Shown here in pieces: positions 11,904 through 23,348 of a DNA stretch of 64,000 nt; positions within the stretch are counted from its first letter, which is position 1; each line of letters opens with the position of its first letter. The DNA lies in contig NC_058145.1 of assembly GCF_011075055.1 (NCBI RefSeq), positions 1,934,887 through 1,998,886 on the forward strand, read 5' to 3'. The translations under genes and the position numbers were made by a program. The notes under the pieces are model-generated. The model worked only from the letters and a program-made list of their open reading frames with translations, did no database searches and was not told the origin of the DNA. The DNA is from Mangifera indica. Taxonomy: Eukaryota; Streptophyta; Magnoliopsida; Sapindales; Anacardiaceae.

Positions 11904-12250
11904 TTTTTTCCCTTTTCCTCCGCGTGACTCCGTGTGTTTTCAATAGATATGAATAATAGGTCAACTGTCGTAGAAGAAATCCATATCATATACCCAAAAA
12001 AAGATTACAGAAATTAATAAATTAGAGATGTCAAATGGAACATAATATAAGGAAATAACCCCAACCCAACCAAAAAAAAAGGGAGAGCTCTAAGAATATA
12101 AAATGGGTAACGTGGCCATTACTGTAAATATATATGTTGTTGAGCTTTTGCTTTTAGAGACAGATGGCGTTGACAGCGGACTGGTGTTGGCCTTTTCGGG
12201 TCAAGGCAAGGCAACAGTATTACAATATCACTTCTCTCACCTCATACTTT
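11904..12250 (-). promoter_or_regulatory. Upstream region of the XBAT33-like gene
   Basis: A GC-richer stretch directly upstream of the start codon that should hold the leader and core promoter. No clear TATA box stands out. Confidence 0.35.
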
Positions 12251-13427
12251 AGTCTCTATATGTGTTTCATTTTGCCACCATGGGTTTGATTATAGTTTCA
12301 TTCCATACATTTTGTTCATTTTTCCATCATAGTATTTCCTTTCTTTCTCACCTAAAATTTTCACCATTTATGAGGACATCAGACTTTTCTACATACAAGA
12401 TGATTGCCATTACAGGATATATTGCTGTTATTTATTGCTAATAGTTATTTCTAAAGTAAGAGAAGGTAGTAGACAGTTGTCGTTGATGGGTAAAATCCAT
12501 TGAAGATTTGATTGAGAATTGTCACATATTTATTGCTCCTACATCATTAATGTGCGGTAGCTAAACAATAAAATTATATTACCTTATTTTTTAATTAATG
12601 ATAAAATAATACTAATTATATGATGATACATATAAATATATATGTATTTATGTATCTAAAATAGGTACACATAATATTACTCGTAGCTAAAACTTGAAGT
12701 TAAGTCAACTTTTTCGTCTCATGTAGAATTGACAACTTGTGTTATTAGATCGTATTTGTGTTATGTTAGTTTGACTTTTTAGTTAAAAACTTTTAACTCT
12801 AACTCAGTTTGAATTATAATCGTATTGAGATTTTTCAACCCTAACATAACTCTTTAATATTTGGGTTATTTTGAAATTATTTATTGTTTTTACTATTATA
12901 AATGTTTTTAGTATTTTAATTTTTTCACCAAATTATCTCAATATGCTATTAATAAAGCGCATAATATAAAATTTTATCTTTTTTTACAAATGGTCTAAAA
13001 AGCATATATCAAGAGCTTTAAAACACGTTAATACTCTTATTAATCAAATCATATTTTCACTACCAAATAATAAAATAAATCAGTAATAAAAACTACATAA
13101 AAATTTAACTATATGCAATCTATAAGAATTTCAATTGTTATCAATATTAACTTTCAATATTTCTATAATTTATTCCAACAAATTCTACTAAAATAACATT
13201 TATCTAAAAATTCAAGTCAGTTTAGGTTATTTTCATGTCAACTCTAAAATTATCTTATTTTAACTTTAAGTCGTATTAGATTGATCTGAAATAAATTTAG
13301 TGTAAAAAAATTTAATCTTAATCAAATTTTTTAATGTTGTATCGTGTTGTGTCAGATTAATGAGTTGTGTTAAAAATTACAACTCTAATCTTAACTTTGC
13401 AACATAAGTGATAAAGATAATATTTAT
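12251..13427. other. AT-rich intergenic DNA
   Basis: No open frame of note. It includes a family A copy near 12570-12680 and scattered family D-like words at 12720-12860 and 13200-13390. Confidence 0.4.
12570..12680. repeat. Palindromic mini-repeat family A, partial copy
   Basis: The core ATTATATGATGATACATATA and the right arm TAAAATAGGTACACATAATA of the family are present; the left arm is decayed. Confidence 0.45.
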
Positions 13428-13906
13428 GGGGTGTTTGATTTAAGTAATGTTTTATTATTAAAATAGAAAAATTACCTTGAAGATAGATTACTTAGAAGAT
13501 TATTAGGTATAAATTATTACTATATTTGATAAAATTTAATAGATATAAATAATTATTATGTTTGGTTAAAGATTATAAAATATTACTAATAAATTATTTT
13601 ACTTAAATCCCTTGAATATAATTATTTTTAAATATTTTTTATATTATTTGTCATATTAATTAAAAATAAATTTATTTTTGTCTTAAAAAACTAATAAATA
13701 ATAATATAATTATACTATAATCAAGATTATCTTGGTAATATTTAAATACCTAAAGTGAAAGTGGTAATCAGATTATCATCTATATTACCTGTCACGTCAA
13801 CATTGACAATAAAAATTACTATAATCTTTTATTACTGACAAACCAAACAAAGAAATAAAAGATATATTACCTTGATAATCTATCTTAACTGAAACCAAAC
13901 GACCCC
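13428..13906 (+). mobile_element. Tourist-like MITE family B, copy 1
   Basis: A 479-bp element with terminal inverted repeats: GGGGTGTTTGATTTAAGTAA at the left, and GGGGTCGTTTGGTTTCAGTT when the right end is read on the other strand. TTA flanks it on both sides (13424-13426, with one base before the GGGG, and 13907-13909), the 3-bp duplication of PIF/Harbinger-type elements. It is non-coding and aligns end to end with 53651-54123 and, inverted, with 56183-56664. Confidence 0.8.
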
Positions 13907-14059
13907 TTAAAGTAAAAGAGGTGTGGAAAAGTATACCTAAAGAACACAAAAATGAGCAACAAATTGTTAGAGAGTGTTAGAAATATAAGTTTGATTGCTT
14001 GTTACATGTGTTTAAAATTTATACACTAGAGCCCTTGACATACATATGACCCTTAGAAT

Positions 14060-14290
14060 GTCTTGTTGGACAAAAACTGAACAGAAGCCCTAAAAAATAT
14101 CTTAAAAAGTTATAGACACTTGCCCTTAATAAAAATCATGAAAAAGCCTAAAAGTTGTGTCGGCATTTGGATTGTTTCTTACTATCACAATGTGGGTTGG
14201 ACACTACAAAATAAGTTATTGCACCTAGATTGTGCATGTAGATTGTGTTAGGATAGCCTATTGTCATGCATGAAATTGGCGGGTCATGAT
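14060..14290 (+). repeat. Partial unit of the ~390-bp tandem array
   Basis: Words such as TTATAGACACTTGCCCTTAA, CACAATGTGGGTTGGACACT and CGGGTCATGAT match units at 15119-15889. It is separated from them by the gypsy fragment. Confidence 0.5.
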
Positions 14291-15118
14291 ATTCTCCCCT
14301 ACCAATTACATGATGCTCTCATTTCGTTGTTGTGAGCCTTATCAAAAGTTGTCATCTTCTTATTTACCCATTTCCTCCTCCTTTTGACCTCATTAGGCTT
14401 GTGATGCATCACCCACGTAAATGCCCAAATTTTTCCTTGAATATTGTTGCTATGGAGTACTCAATAATTTGTGCATAGTTTATATGACTTGTTTCTCCCA
14501 ACGTGACACTAACTCTCCATAGGTCATTGCTAGGTTGGATGCACCTCGCATCCAACACTTCTCTCAAATTCCTTCATTGCTTCATTGATGTCCCCAACTC
14601 AAGAGGCGTTGTCTTGCATGGTAGGACATCATGCAACTTGATCATTAACTTTGGCTTAATATAGTGATCTCTTTTCCGCTTTGGTGACAACTTCCTTAGC
14701 AACTCGACTAGCACTATATCTTTTAGTTTGTCACATGTGTCTTAAAAGTATTGTTTGGCACATCCCTTGGCACACGCAAATGCCCCTTTTTTAACATTGC
14801 CACAAAAGTTGGTTATGCACACTTTAGGTATCAAATAGTGTCATAGTTGAGATTGTCTTAGTATAAAGTGTTGCCACTCATGATTATGGTACCATGCACA
14901 TGTTTTCCTCATCCAAGAAGCATGTTGTGTCACAAAAGGGATTGGTACCAACTTGACTTTGTTTATGAACTCCATTCTAAGCACTATTGGGTAATCGTTC
15001 AAAGCCATAACTGAAAAATTCAGTTTGCATGACTATTGACCAAGATAAACTATCACTCCTAGTGCAACACTGTAAATTGCTTTTGGCTCTAAATTCATTA
15101 TTTTAGGCTTATTTCTTG
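14291..15118 (-). mobile_element. Degenerate Ty3/gypsy pol fragment
   Basis: Read on the minus strand, broken frames resemble the protease to reverse-transcriptase stretch of plant Ty3/gypsy polyproteins: MEFINKVKLVPIPF, a LLRKLSPKRKRDHYI-like linker, then LREVLDARCIQPSND at the start of RT. Stops and shifts interrupt it. No LTRs, primer-binding site or target duplication were found, so it is a relic. It lies inside the tandem array, directly after CGGGTCATGAT. Confidence 0.5.
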
Positions 15119-16060
15119 GAAGGAACTATTTTAAAACTTGGACTGATGAGAGTTGGTGTCAAATATGGTCCAGGTTAAAACTCGATTTAGTTATTATATC
15201 GAACTGATTTAAAGTTGAATTACATAAATGGTATTATAGAAAAGTTCTAAATACTTACCCCCTAATAAAAATCTTGGAAAAGTCTAGATTAGTGCACTGT
15301 GCAACAAAATATCAAGCTAGCCAACAATTTCTAGAAGTTTCCTCTCAAATATCTCTTTGTCTAAAGGTTAAGCTAACATTTGGGTTGCTTCTTATTCTCA
15401 CACAATGTGGTTTGGACATTACAAAATCAGCTATTGCTCTTAAATTGTGTGTGAATTGTGATGGGACAATCCATTGTTTTACACAAAATTAACAGATCAT
15501 GATAAATGCATATGAAAGGTATTATTTTAAAACTCAAATTGATGAGAATCAATGTCAAATATAGTCTAGGTCAAAACTTGATTTAGTTATTGAATCAAAT
15601 TGATTTAAGGTTGAATTAGGTTAATAAGGTTATAGAAAAGTTCTAGACATTTACCCCCAATAAAAATCTTGGAAATGTCTATATTAGTGCACTTTTTAAC
15701 ATTATATCATACTAGTAATAAATTCTAAAGGTTTCCTTTTAAATATCTTTTGTTTAGAAGTTAAGCTGGCATTTGGGTTACTTGTGGGTTTGACACAACA
15801 AAATAAGTTGTTACGCTTAGAATTCTATAGTTGTGATGGGACAACTCACTGCCCTAAACAAAGTTAATGAGTCTTGATAAAATGTATATGAAATATACTA
15901 TTTTAAAGCTTAAACTAATGAAAATCAATGTCAAATTAAGTTCAAGTGAAAACTCATATTAGTTATTAGATCAAATTAATTTAAAGATTAATTAGATTAA
16001 TAGCATCAAACTGTGATTCAATTGTTAAATCAAACTGTCTAACCAATATACTGATATTAT
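15119..16060 (+). repeat. Diverged ~390-bp tandem array
   Basis: Two full units (15119-15513 and 15514-15889) and part of a third (from 15890). Each opens with an ACTATTTTAAAAC-like and GATGAGA(A/G)T(C/T)(A/G)(A/G)TGTCAAAT-like block and contains ACCCCC(A/T)AATAAAAATCTTGG and ATTTGGGTT(G/A)CTT. No long coding frame is shared between units. It may be a decayed LTR or satellite-like array. Confidence 0.6.
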
Positions 16061-16329
16061 ATGAGTAAAACTTGTTTTAAAATTTTAATTATATTATATT
16101 AATATCATTAGTTTAACTTACCAATTAACTTATAGATTAACTTTTCGATTGGATCAATGTCTATCGTCCGAGTAAGAAAATATTAAAGGAACCAATGTAT
16201 GAATGAAAATTGATGAATTTTTATTACCTTATTCTTCTGTATATTATTAATTATTGATGGTCAATAATTATTAATTAATTATAAATAACTTCAATCTATA
16301 TATATGTATGTATATATATTATTGGTTTG

Positions 16330-16790
16330 GAATTGGGTCATGGACAGATTTGTAGCTGACGTGTCATAACTCTATTGGCAACCGTAGAGAAAACTTTCAA
16401 GGACAAACCGCACGATTAGACTATCTGGACAGCTCCTGATAGGCCCACTTGGCAGAGCTACATTAAGCGGTAGTCAAAACGCGTGCCCGCTCCGTGCCTG
16501 GCTGTCTGTAAGAAAGACAAATATCAGGTGCTACACGCATCACAATAAAAATGCAGATCAAACATAAAACATGACTGACTCGACACTTGTTCCAGTGTGA
16601 AATCTGTAGAATGATCGTTAATCGGACGGTTGAAGATGATAATTGAGTCAGTGGTTCACGTGCAAAGGTGTGAACCGTCAGACAGATTATTTTCATGAGC
16701 AGTTTCACCTCGGGATATACGCCATGGATTAGGTTAGTTTGGTCGGGGAATGTGGGCCGTAGATTTCTAATGCCTGAAAGCAGCGCCACG
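16330..16790. other. GC-richer island of unknown origin
   Basis: About 460 bp visibly richer in G+C than its AT-rich surroundings, with GACGTGTCA, a G-box CACGTG at about 16657 and several ACGGTTG/GCCGTAGA-type words. A 121-codon minus-strand frame (16463-16828) resembles nothing known. It reads like an orphan promoter or 5' gene end. Confidence 0.3.
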
Positions 16791-17120
16791 CTAAAATTAG
16801 ATTTAAATCGAATTGAGTTTGAACTCATTTACATTAGACTTTAAGCTCAGTTTAGTAAAATCAAACTAAAGTTTAAACTCATTTTAAAAGTATTCAAACT
16901 CCCTCATTTGAGAGGAGTTGAGTTCAAATCAAGTTTTGAACTCATTCTGATACTAAAACGACGTCGTTTTAATATATATTAATAAAAATAATATCATTTT
17001 AATCGATTTGTATTAAATTTTTTAAGTTTACGAACTTATGAGTCCAACACTCTTAAAGGTCAAGTTTAAACTCAAAAAACTTAAATTTTCAAATTCGAAT
17101 TCGTTTGAATCAAACTTATA
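16790..17120. repeat. Low-complexity repeat family D, copy 3
   Basis: Contains the clearest copy of the family core, the palindrome AAAACGACGTCGTTTT at 16956-16971, within GAGTTCAAATCAAG-type words. Confidence 0.55.
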
Positions 17121-17710
17121 TTTTTGAATGAAGCAAGACATTTGACCTATACCAGCGCAAGGTTAAAGATTCCTTGAGTGCAAATACAATTTTCGTGAAA
17201 AGATGGAAAAAAAGAGGTTCTTTTCTTGATTGATGAGATTGCTATCAACTTTGGGTAGATTATATTCTAATGACCAAATTGGCATGTACGAAAATGATAG
17301 TGGCACTCTTTTGGTTGCTAAGCTAGTAAAACATGAGCCAATTTGAGTTAATTTAAATTTAATTTAATATTTAATTTAAATAAGTTAAATTAAAATTAAA
17401 TTAATTTAAATTTGTGTCGAATTAGTTTAAATAAAGTGAGTCTTTAGAAATTCATAAGAAGATTTATCTTTTTTGATAATATTTAATTTTTTATTACAAT
17501 TTTTTAATTTTTTTGATAACTTTCTTTTTTCCAGCCATTCTTTTTTTTCATCCTCAATCATTTTTTTTTTGACAATTTTTGATGACTTATCTACTTAAAT
17601 TATTGTTTGCTCAAGCTTGAATTATACTATTTAGATCTAAACTAAGTTTAAACAAATTTTTATTTGAATTTGATTTAGTTTAAATTTATTTATTTTTATA
17701 TCAATATCAG

Positions 17711-17858
17711 TAAAACTATATATATCTAATTTTAAGTATTTAAATATTATATCATCATATGATTTAATAATTTTAAATAAAAAATAAAATTATATTAAAT
17801 TATATAATAATATATTATATTTAATTAAATATTTAAACTGAATATATATAATATTACT
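17711..17858. repeat. Palindromic mini-repeat family A copy
   Basis: The left arm TATATATCTAATTTTAAGTA and a mirrored right arm surround ATCATCATATGATTTAATAA. Confidence 0.5.
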
Positions 17859-18344
17859 ATTTTCAGGCAGACGTAGACTTGATGCTGTTACATGAGATTT
17901 TTTGTGGTTCAAGTCATGTGCAGGTAAGTCAATTAGAATTAACCCAATACAAACGTCCATTGGTTGATATTACTAGTAGACAATTTGCCAATTTCAATTC
18001 TCGTACCTTAAATTGCACTCTACTTCCGACTTCTCTCAACCAATTTCTATGAAAGAATTATATTTATTCACAAATGTTCAATTACCTTAAAACCCTTAAT
18101 TTCTTTTTTAGAGAAATGGGTAGATCCTAAGAGTTGAAAAAACGAGTATTAAAATTTTCAAAGAGAAGATTTAAGTTCGAGTATTTGTCATATTTATAAA
18201 ATATTAACTTGATATAGTAATTATAAGTTCGATCATTATATATCAAATTTTAAAAAAAAATCTCAATTTATTTCATTGAGTAAGATTGACCTAGAAGTTA
18301 TTTTATATGATAACAGATATAAGTGTGTATTCAATTTATTTCAC

Positions 18345-18505
18345 TATATATAAAACTATATATACTCATTTTCGGTATATATTGGTACAAACTTATATGT
18401 GTCATCCCATAATTGGATGATTTTGAATTAAAAATAAAACAACATTCAACAGATATAAGTGTGTACTTATTTATATACTTAAAATAGATATATATAATAT
18501 TGTTT
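18345..18505. repeat. Palindromic mini-repeat family A copy
   Basis: Runs from AAACTATATATACTCATTTT to TTAAAATAGATATATATAAT, with the family core TGGATGATTTTGAATTAAAA in the middle. Confidence 0.5.
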
Positions 18506-19324
18506 AGGCAAGATTGGCCTAGAAAATTTTCGGAGCTTGCTTCTAACAAGAAGATTGCAAATATTAATGAATGAGAAAAATATTGTCACTTGTTGATATA
18601 ATAATATCATATAAAAAACTTAGGGTTATATTTATTTATAATGAGTTGCAAAGTTTGGTTTGTGACAAGGAATAAAAACAAATTTTGAAAGCTTATATTA
18701 TGGTAGTTGCGTTATAAAATTGCCATAGGCTCTAATACGTTAAAACACTTAGACAAATTAGCTTTGTCCACAAGTATAGATTTGGCTGCATGGATACATC
18801 ACTCAATATTTATTTATGTAATCAGGTCATCACTATTATTTGATACAATATAATTACATGCATTCAATTTGAATATATGTTTACGAGTTTATTATACATA
18901 AACTTAATACAATCATACAATCCTAAATTCACAAGATTTACGCATGAATTATAAAATATTAAATTAAACTCTTTAGGGTTATAGAATTATCTGGATCACT
19001 ATATAATGTGAATCCGTGAAGTTGTCAAAATTATTTGTCAAGAGTACCTCTCGACGTGATCATAGTAGGGTAAGTTATACAGTATCAATATTAAGTTTTG
19101 AAATTAAGACTTAACCGATATATGGTAAGGTAATTGACCGCATTAAAATCTAATAAACCTCAAGACTCATATTTATGTTGTCTACCCAGATAATAATTTT
19201 TAAGTGTATTATGCTTATTTTTATTGATAATTTAAATCAATTTGCAAACTGATATTGAACTAATCAATTATCCAGTCATATTAAATCGAAAATATAATTA
19301 ATGTTAACTTACATTAGAAAATTT

Positions 19325-19440
19325 CTAATATTATAATCTAATAATTTTAAATTAAAGATAAAATAATATTCAATAACATAATAACAGATCATATGAATAT
19401 TTAATTAAATATTCAAAATTAGATACACATAATATTATTT
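19325..19440. repeat. Palindromic mini-repeat family A, half copy
   Basis: The core TCTAATAATTTTAAATTAAA and the right arm CAAAATTAGATACACATAAT are present; the left arm is missing. Confidence 0.45.
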
Positions 19441-19725
19441 ATTTGATACCAATTTTATAAAAAACAAGACTACGGCGTAAAACTTCAATATAATAATAGA
19501 AGATCTAAGATTCTTATGAAATTCTTATTATTTAGTGTCTATTTTCTTTGCTTTTACTTAATTAAATTATATCAAGAACGATATAGTTGACAAATATTTA
19601 GGACAATGGTTCGATTATTATACCTAAAAATCGGTTTTCCCTTGTCTCTTCATACCTGAAACCATCGTACTTGCAATACTAAATATGTTTAACTTCTATT
19701 AACTCTTGAACTTAAAATCAATTAC

Positions 19726-20180
19726 AGGGAATGGGGTTTGGGGATGAATTCATATTTTGTTTCAAATTTGATATGATTAGGATTGGAATGAAACCAAACT
19801 AGTTTGATTTCACTCAATTCAAGTTGGAGATTCAACTTAGTTTAAATTTGATTCGAATATTCTTTCAATAATATTATTTATCTCATTGACAACTCCTCAA
19901 CAATATCTTTAGTTAGATTGAATTCAAATCAAATTACTTTTGCTTGACTCAATATTCAGTTCAATTCAAGTTAAAGATTCAGCTCAATTTGAGTTTGATT
20001 TGAATCTCCTTTTAACAATATTATTTATTTCATAGACAATACTATTTATCTCATTAGCGACATTATTTATCTTACTGACGACTGCTCAATAAAATCTACA
20101 ACTAGTTGAATGAGCTTAAACTCAGAATGACTATTATGAATTCAAGTCAAACTTGAGTCAGTCATGTTCGAGTTCAAATC
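19726..20180. repeat. Low-complexity repeat family D, copy 4
   Basis: TTCAACTTAGTTTAAATTTG-type words, partly duplicated inside the copy: ATTCGAATATTCTTTCAATA and GAATCTCCTTTTAACAATAT recur about 140 bp apart, each before ATTATTTATCTCAT or similar. Confidence 0.45.
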
Positions 20181-21520
20181 TAACCTTAGATAGATTAATA
20201 ATATAAAAATGAGACTACTATAATAAATAAATAATGATTCAATAAAACTATATATATCTAGTTTTATGTATCTAATTAGATAAATACCCATATAATATGT
20301 CTAAATGTGATTGTTCACAACTTTGAGTAATGCAATAACATATTTAGAAGAGAGTGAAATATTTTATAAAGCCTAAAGTGGGTTGTGTTGTTTTCAGTGG
20401 TTAGTGGATACAACTTGGGTCTATGCAACGTTTAAAATGAATCATCAATGGAACAACTTTGTTTTGGATGTGGACATAAATCTTATATATTTGGTCAAGT
20501 TTGATGTTAACCCCACCTAACTTAAACCGACTAACACCTTTGAACATTTAGAAATATCCAACCAAAAACTCATGGCCAAGAAGCAATGCTTGTAGCCCAT
20601 GAACATGGACAAGCCCTGTGACCAAGGCCCCCATATTTTTGATAAACTAAGAATTTGATTAGACCAAAGGAAACCCATTTCCAGTCTTAGGCATATGGCT
20701 TAGGAGTCTACCGGTTCTCTTTGATTGTGAAATTTGTAACCAAGTGCACAAATGCACCCTTGAGCTTTCTGGTATAAACAACTAAGTTCACCACAGAAGC
20801 TTTAAAAAGATTAGAAATACTAACTCCCGTGGAGGAGGATATTTTGATTCTCCAAAGATATTATATGAGAGTTATGACTTCAGTATTATAGAAAGTATCA
20901 GTGTAAGCAATAAAAACAATAAATTAATCAAAGAAGATGAAAGAGATTTTTTGGTGATTCGATTGTCTAAATAAAACCTACATTTATTATATTGCTATGA
21001 AGATGAGAACGAGAAATCTTAAGAGTGAAAGTCAAATGATCCCCAATTCCCTCTTATTTGCTCTTTCCTTAGTTCATATATTTGGTATTTAAAATAAGAA
21101 GATGTTGTCGTCACATAAGGACACATGGTGTCTAGAGATATTATGAAGTTTGCTTGTCTACTCAAATAAGATAATACATGTACCATCAAAATCGTTCTAT
21201 GTTACAGAAGATTAGGTGCAACACCACTTTTTTTCATTAAATATAATGCGTATTATCTAACCAACTCAATTACTTTGTATTTAATGTGTCATCAAAACAA
21301 ATACTTTTTCTTTACTTTATATGTGGTACAATTATTTTGGCCGACAAGGTGATAATTATACTCAATTACCCATTCTGACAATTTAAATATCTTGCTTAAT
21401 GTAAACACATGATCATAATTGATTAGCTTGAACATTCTCTTGCTCAGAAAATATGTACTTGCGCTATATGATACACTCATCTAGACGACATGAGTTATCT
21501 ACACGCTTTTAGTATGAGTA
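20181..21520. other. Intergenic, nothing recognised
   Basis: AT-rich DNA with a half family A copy near 20235-20310. The short frames resemble no known protein. Confidence 0.35.
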
Positions 21521-21524
21521 TTTG

Positions 21525-21660
21525 CACATCGATGTCAAGACATTAAATTGGTGAGTGCGAGGGTTTACATGTTTGTGTCAAGGCATTAAGTCGTTGAGCT
21601 TGAGTGTTATACACATCTGTGTCAAAACATTAAGTCATTGAGCTGCTAGGTGCATATCAA
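21525..21660 (+). repeat. ~44-bp tandem repeat, three units
   Basis: Three successive units share TGTGTCAAGGCATTAAGTCG-like text followed by TTGAGC and a short variable tail. GACAATTGGTGCTACC follows immediately, which recalls the junction downstream of an LTR, so a retrotransposon leader relic is possible. Confidence 0.5.
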
Positions 21661-22260
21661 GAACCTATCGCTTGACAATTGGTGCTACCGAAGGCCCAAT
21701 TATAGAGAGGTAAATCCTACCCGCATAACACAAGCTTATAGCTCAGGAAGACAAAGGAAATTTACTACATAAAAGACATCAGGATTCGCTAAACCTTTAT
21801 TTACTTCAATCCATTGTGTGTATATACATCAAGGCAAAATCTATTTCATTGCTTGAACTTACTAGAAATATTTCTGATAACACTCAACAGTATCAAAGCC
21901 TCAACCAGTAATCCCAGAATTCTGATTCTCCAGGGCTCAAAAAGTTTGCCTTACTTCAAAGTTGAAGCTCTCCACTTTGGGGAAGAAAATTACAGAAGTG
22001 CACTTCCTATATAGAATGTTACCTCTCAAATGTAAGTTTCTTCAAAAACTGAATTCCAATATGAGGTGTTTCTTCAACCTTGGTTAGAAATCTATCTCCC
22101 ATGCCAGTCACTCATCATTCTCAATTCACAAATTCTGATTGTTTAATGATGTCTTAGATGTTTACGTCCATGAGTGTCCAATGGATATAAAGTTCCAAAT
22201 CACTCCCTTACACAGGCACCCTGCTCTTCACCAGTGATTTTATCACAATGATCATCGCCA
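21661..22260. other. Intergenic, nothing recognised
   Basis: No protein-like frame or repeat was recognised. It lies downstream (3') of the PORR pseudogene. Confidence 0.35.
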
Positions 22261-23348
22261 TCAATCAATGCTATCTGACTCAAAATCAGAACCCAAATCT
22301 GAATTCAAAACATCCTCTCCATTTCCAACTTCTCAAACATTTTCGCCAACCCAAATTTGTCAATATTACTCCCTTCATAACTTCAAGCATGGCCTATCCT
22401 GTCATCATCTCTACAATGCCTATAGCTAACCAACTTCATATCCATCTTTTTCTTCGGACTCAACAAAACCGAGCTCACCAACTTCCTCCTTGCAAAATAC
22501 AGATCATTTAGCTCTATCAACTCTCCTTTCCTATCATCCTCTCTAAGAAACAGTGTATGAAGTTTCCCATGATTCCCCCTTGTTGACATATAAAATACCC
22601 CCTGATGCCGAAGCACAACTCCTTGAACTTCTTTGGCAAGTTCATTGCCAACCTACAATGTGCAAACCTCTCCATAGTCAACTACAGCATTTCGTGTACG
22701 GTTGCCACAGCCCTCTTCTCCATTCTCTTTTGTGCCTCAAGTGATCTCAAGTCATATCCCGACACATCCTCATAGGGGGCCCAATAAGGAAGACGTTACC
22801 ATGTTCACACTGCAATTAAATCCGGGCGGAAAATTCACAATAAATGAAAACCTAACATCTTCAGCATCAATACCTTTCTCTCTATAATCTTTTTCTCTAA
22901 CCTTCTCAAAAGCATAAACAGCTAAACTTTTATCTCTCTCAACAAGCTCTAAGTATTTATTTCTAGTTTCATCAACATCAAACAATCTAAAATCCTTTAG
23001 GTTCTTAAGAATTACCGAGTACTCAAAATCCTCAAGCAGCCCAAATACAGACCTGGCAATTCGAATATGTTCAAGCCGTAACCGACCCATATTGGACACC
23101 ATAAGAAGCTTCCTAAAACGGGTCACAGAATTAGTTATTTGGGTATTCAAAGGTTGTCATTCTTGTTCAATTTGGAGAATAGCTTTTCGCCTTGAACGAC
23201 AATACAAAATTCGTTGAACTGAGTTTAGGGTTTTGCAATGAATTTGAAGTGATTGTTTATTTATCGGAGAGAAGAAGGAAGAGCATGTTTGATTGGAGAA
23301 ATCGGTAGATTTGATTAAACGGTGCTGCCTTAGGATTGAGTAAAACAT
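22261..23348 (-). pseudogene. PORR-domain (organelle RNA recognition) pseudogene
   Basis: Intact relatives are plant-specific nuclear-encoded RNA-binding proteins (WTF1/RPD1 group) that act in mitochondria or chloroplasts, often in group II intron splicing. From 23348 downward the frame is family-like (RLEHIRIARSVFGL, DFEYSVILKNLKDFRLFD, EKVREKDYREKGIDAEDVRF), with later blocks LPYWAPYEDVSGYDLRSLEA, LAMNLPKK, GVFYMSTRGNHGKLHT and C-terminal NSDLGSDFESDSID, in that order. Breaks: TGA at 23157-23159; a frameshift with loss of about 14 residues at about 22790-22830; TAG at 22682-22684; loss of about 5 residues after it; a frameshift near 22620; and further shifts before the TGA at 22261-22263. 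Several independent lesions make it a clear pseudogene. There is no intron, as in most PORR genes. Confidence 0.85.

Larger units (their letters stand above)
17121..19725. other. AT-rich intergenic DNA with family A relics
   Basis: No gene-like frame. It contains three family A copies (listed separately) and long A+T stretches. Confidence 0.4.

Noticed and set aside
16463..16828. 121-codon minus-strand frame as a gene
   Set aside because: No recognisable domain or conserved motif; long frames arise easily in GC-richer islands.
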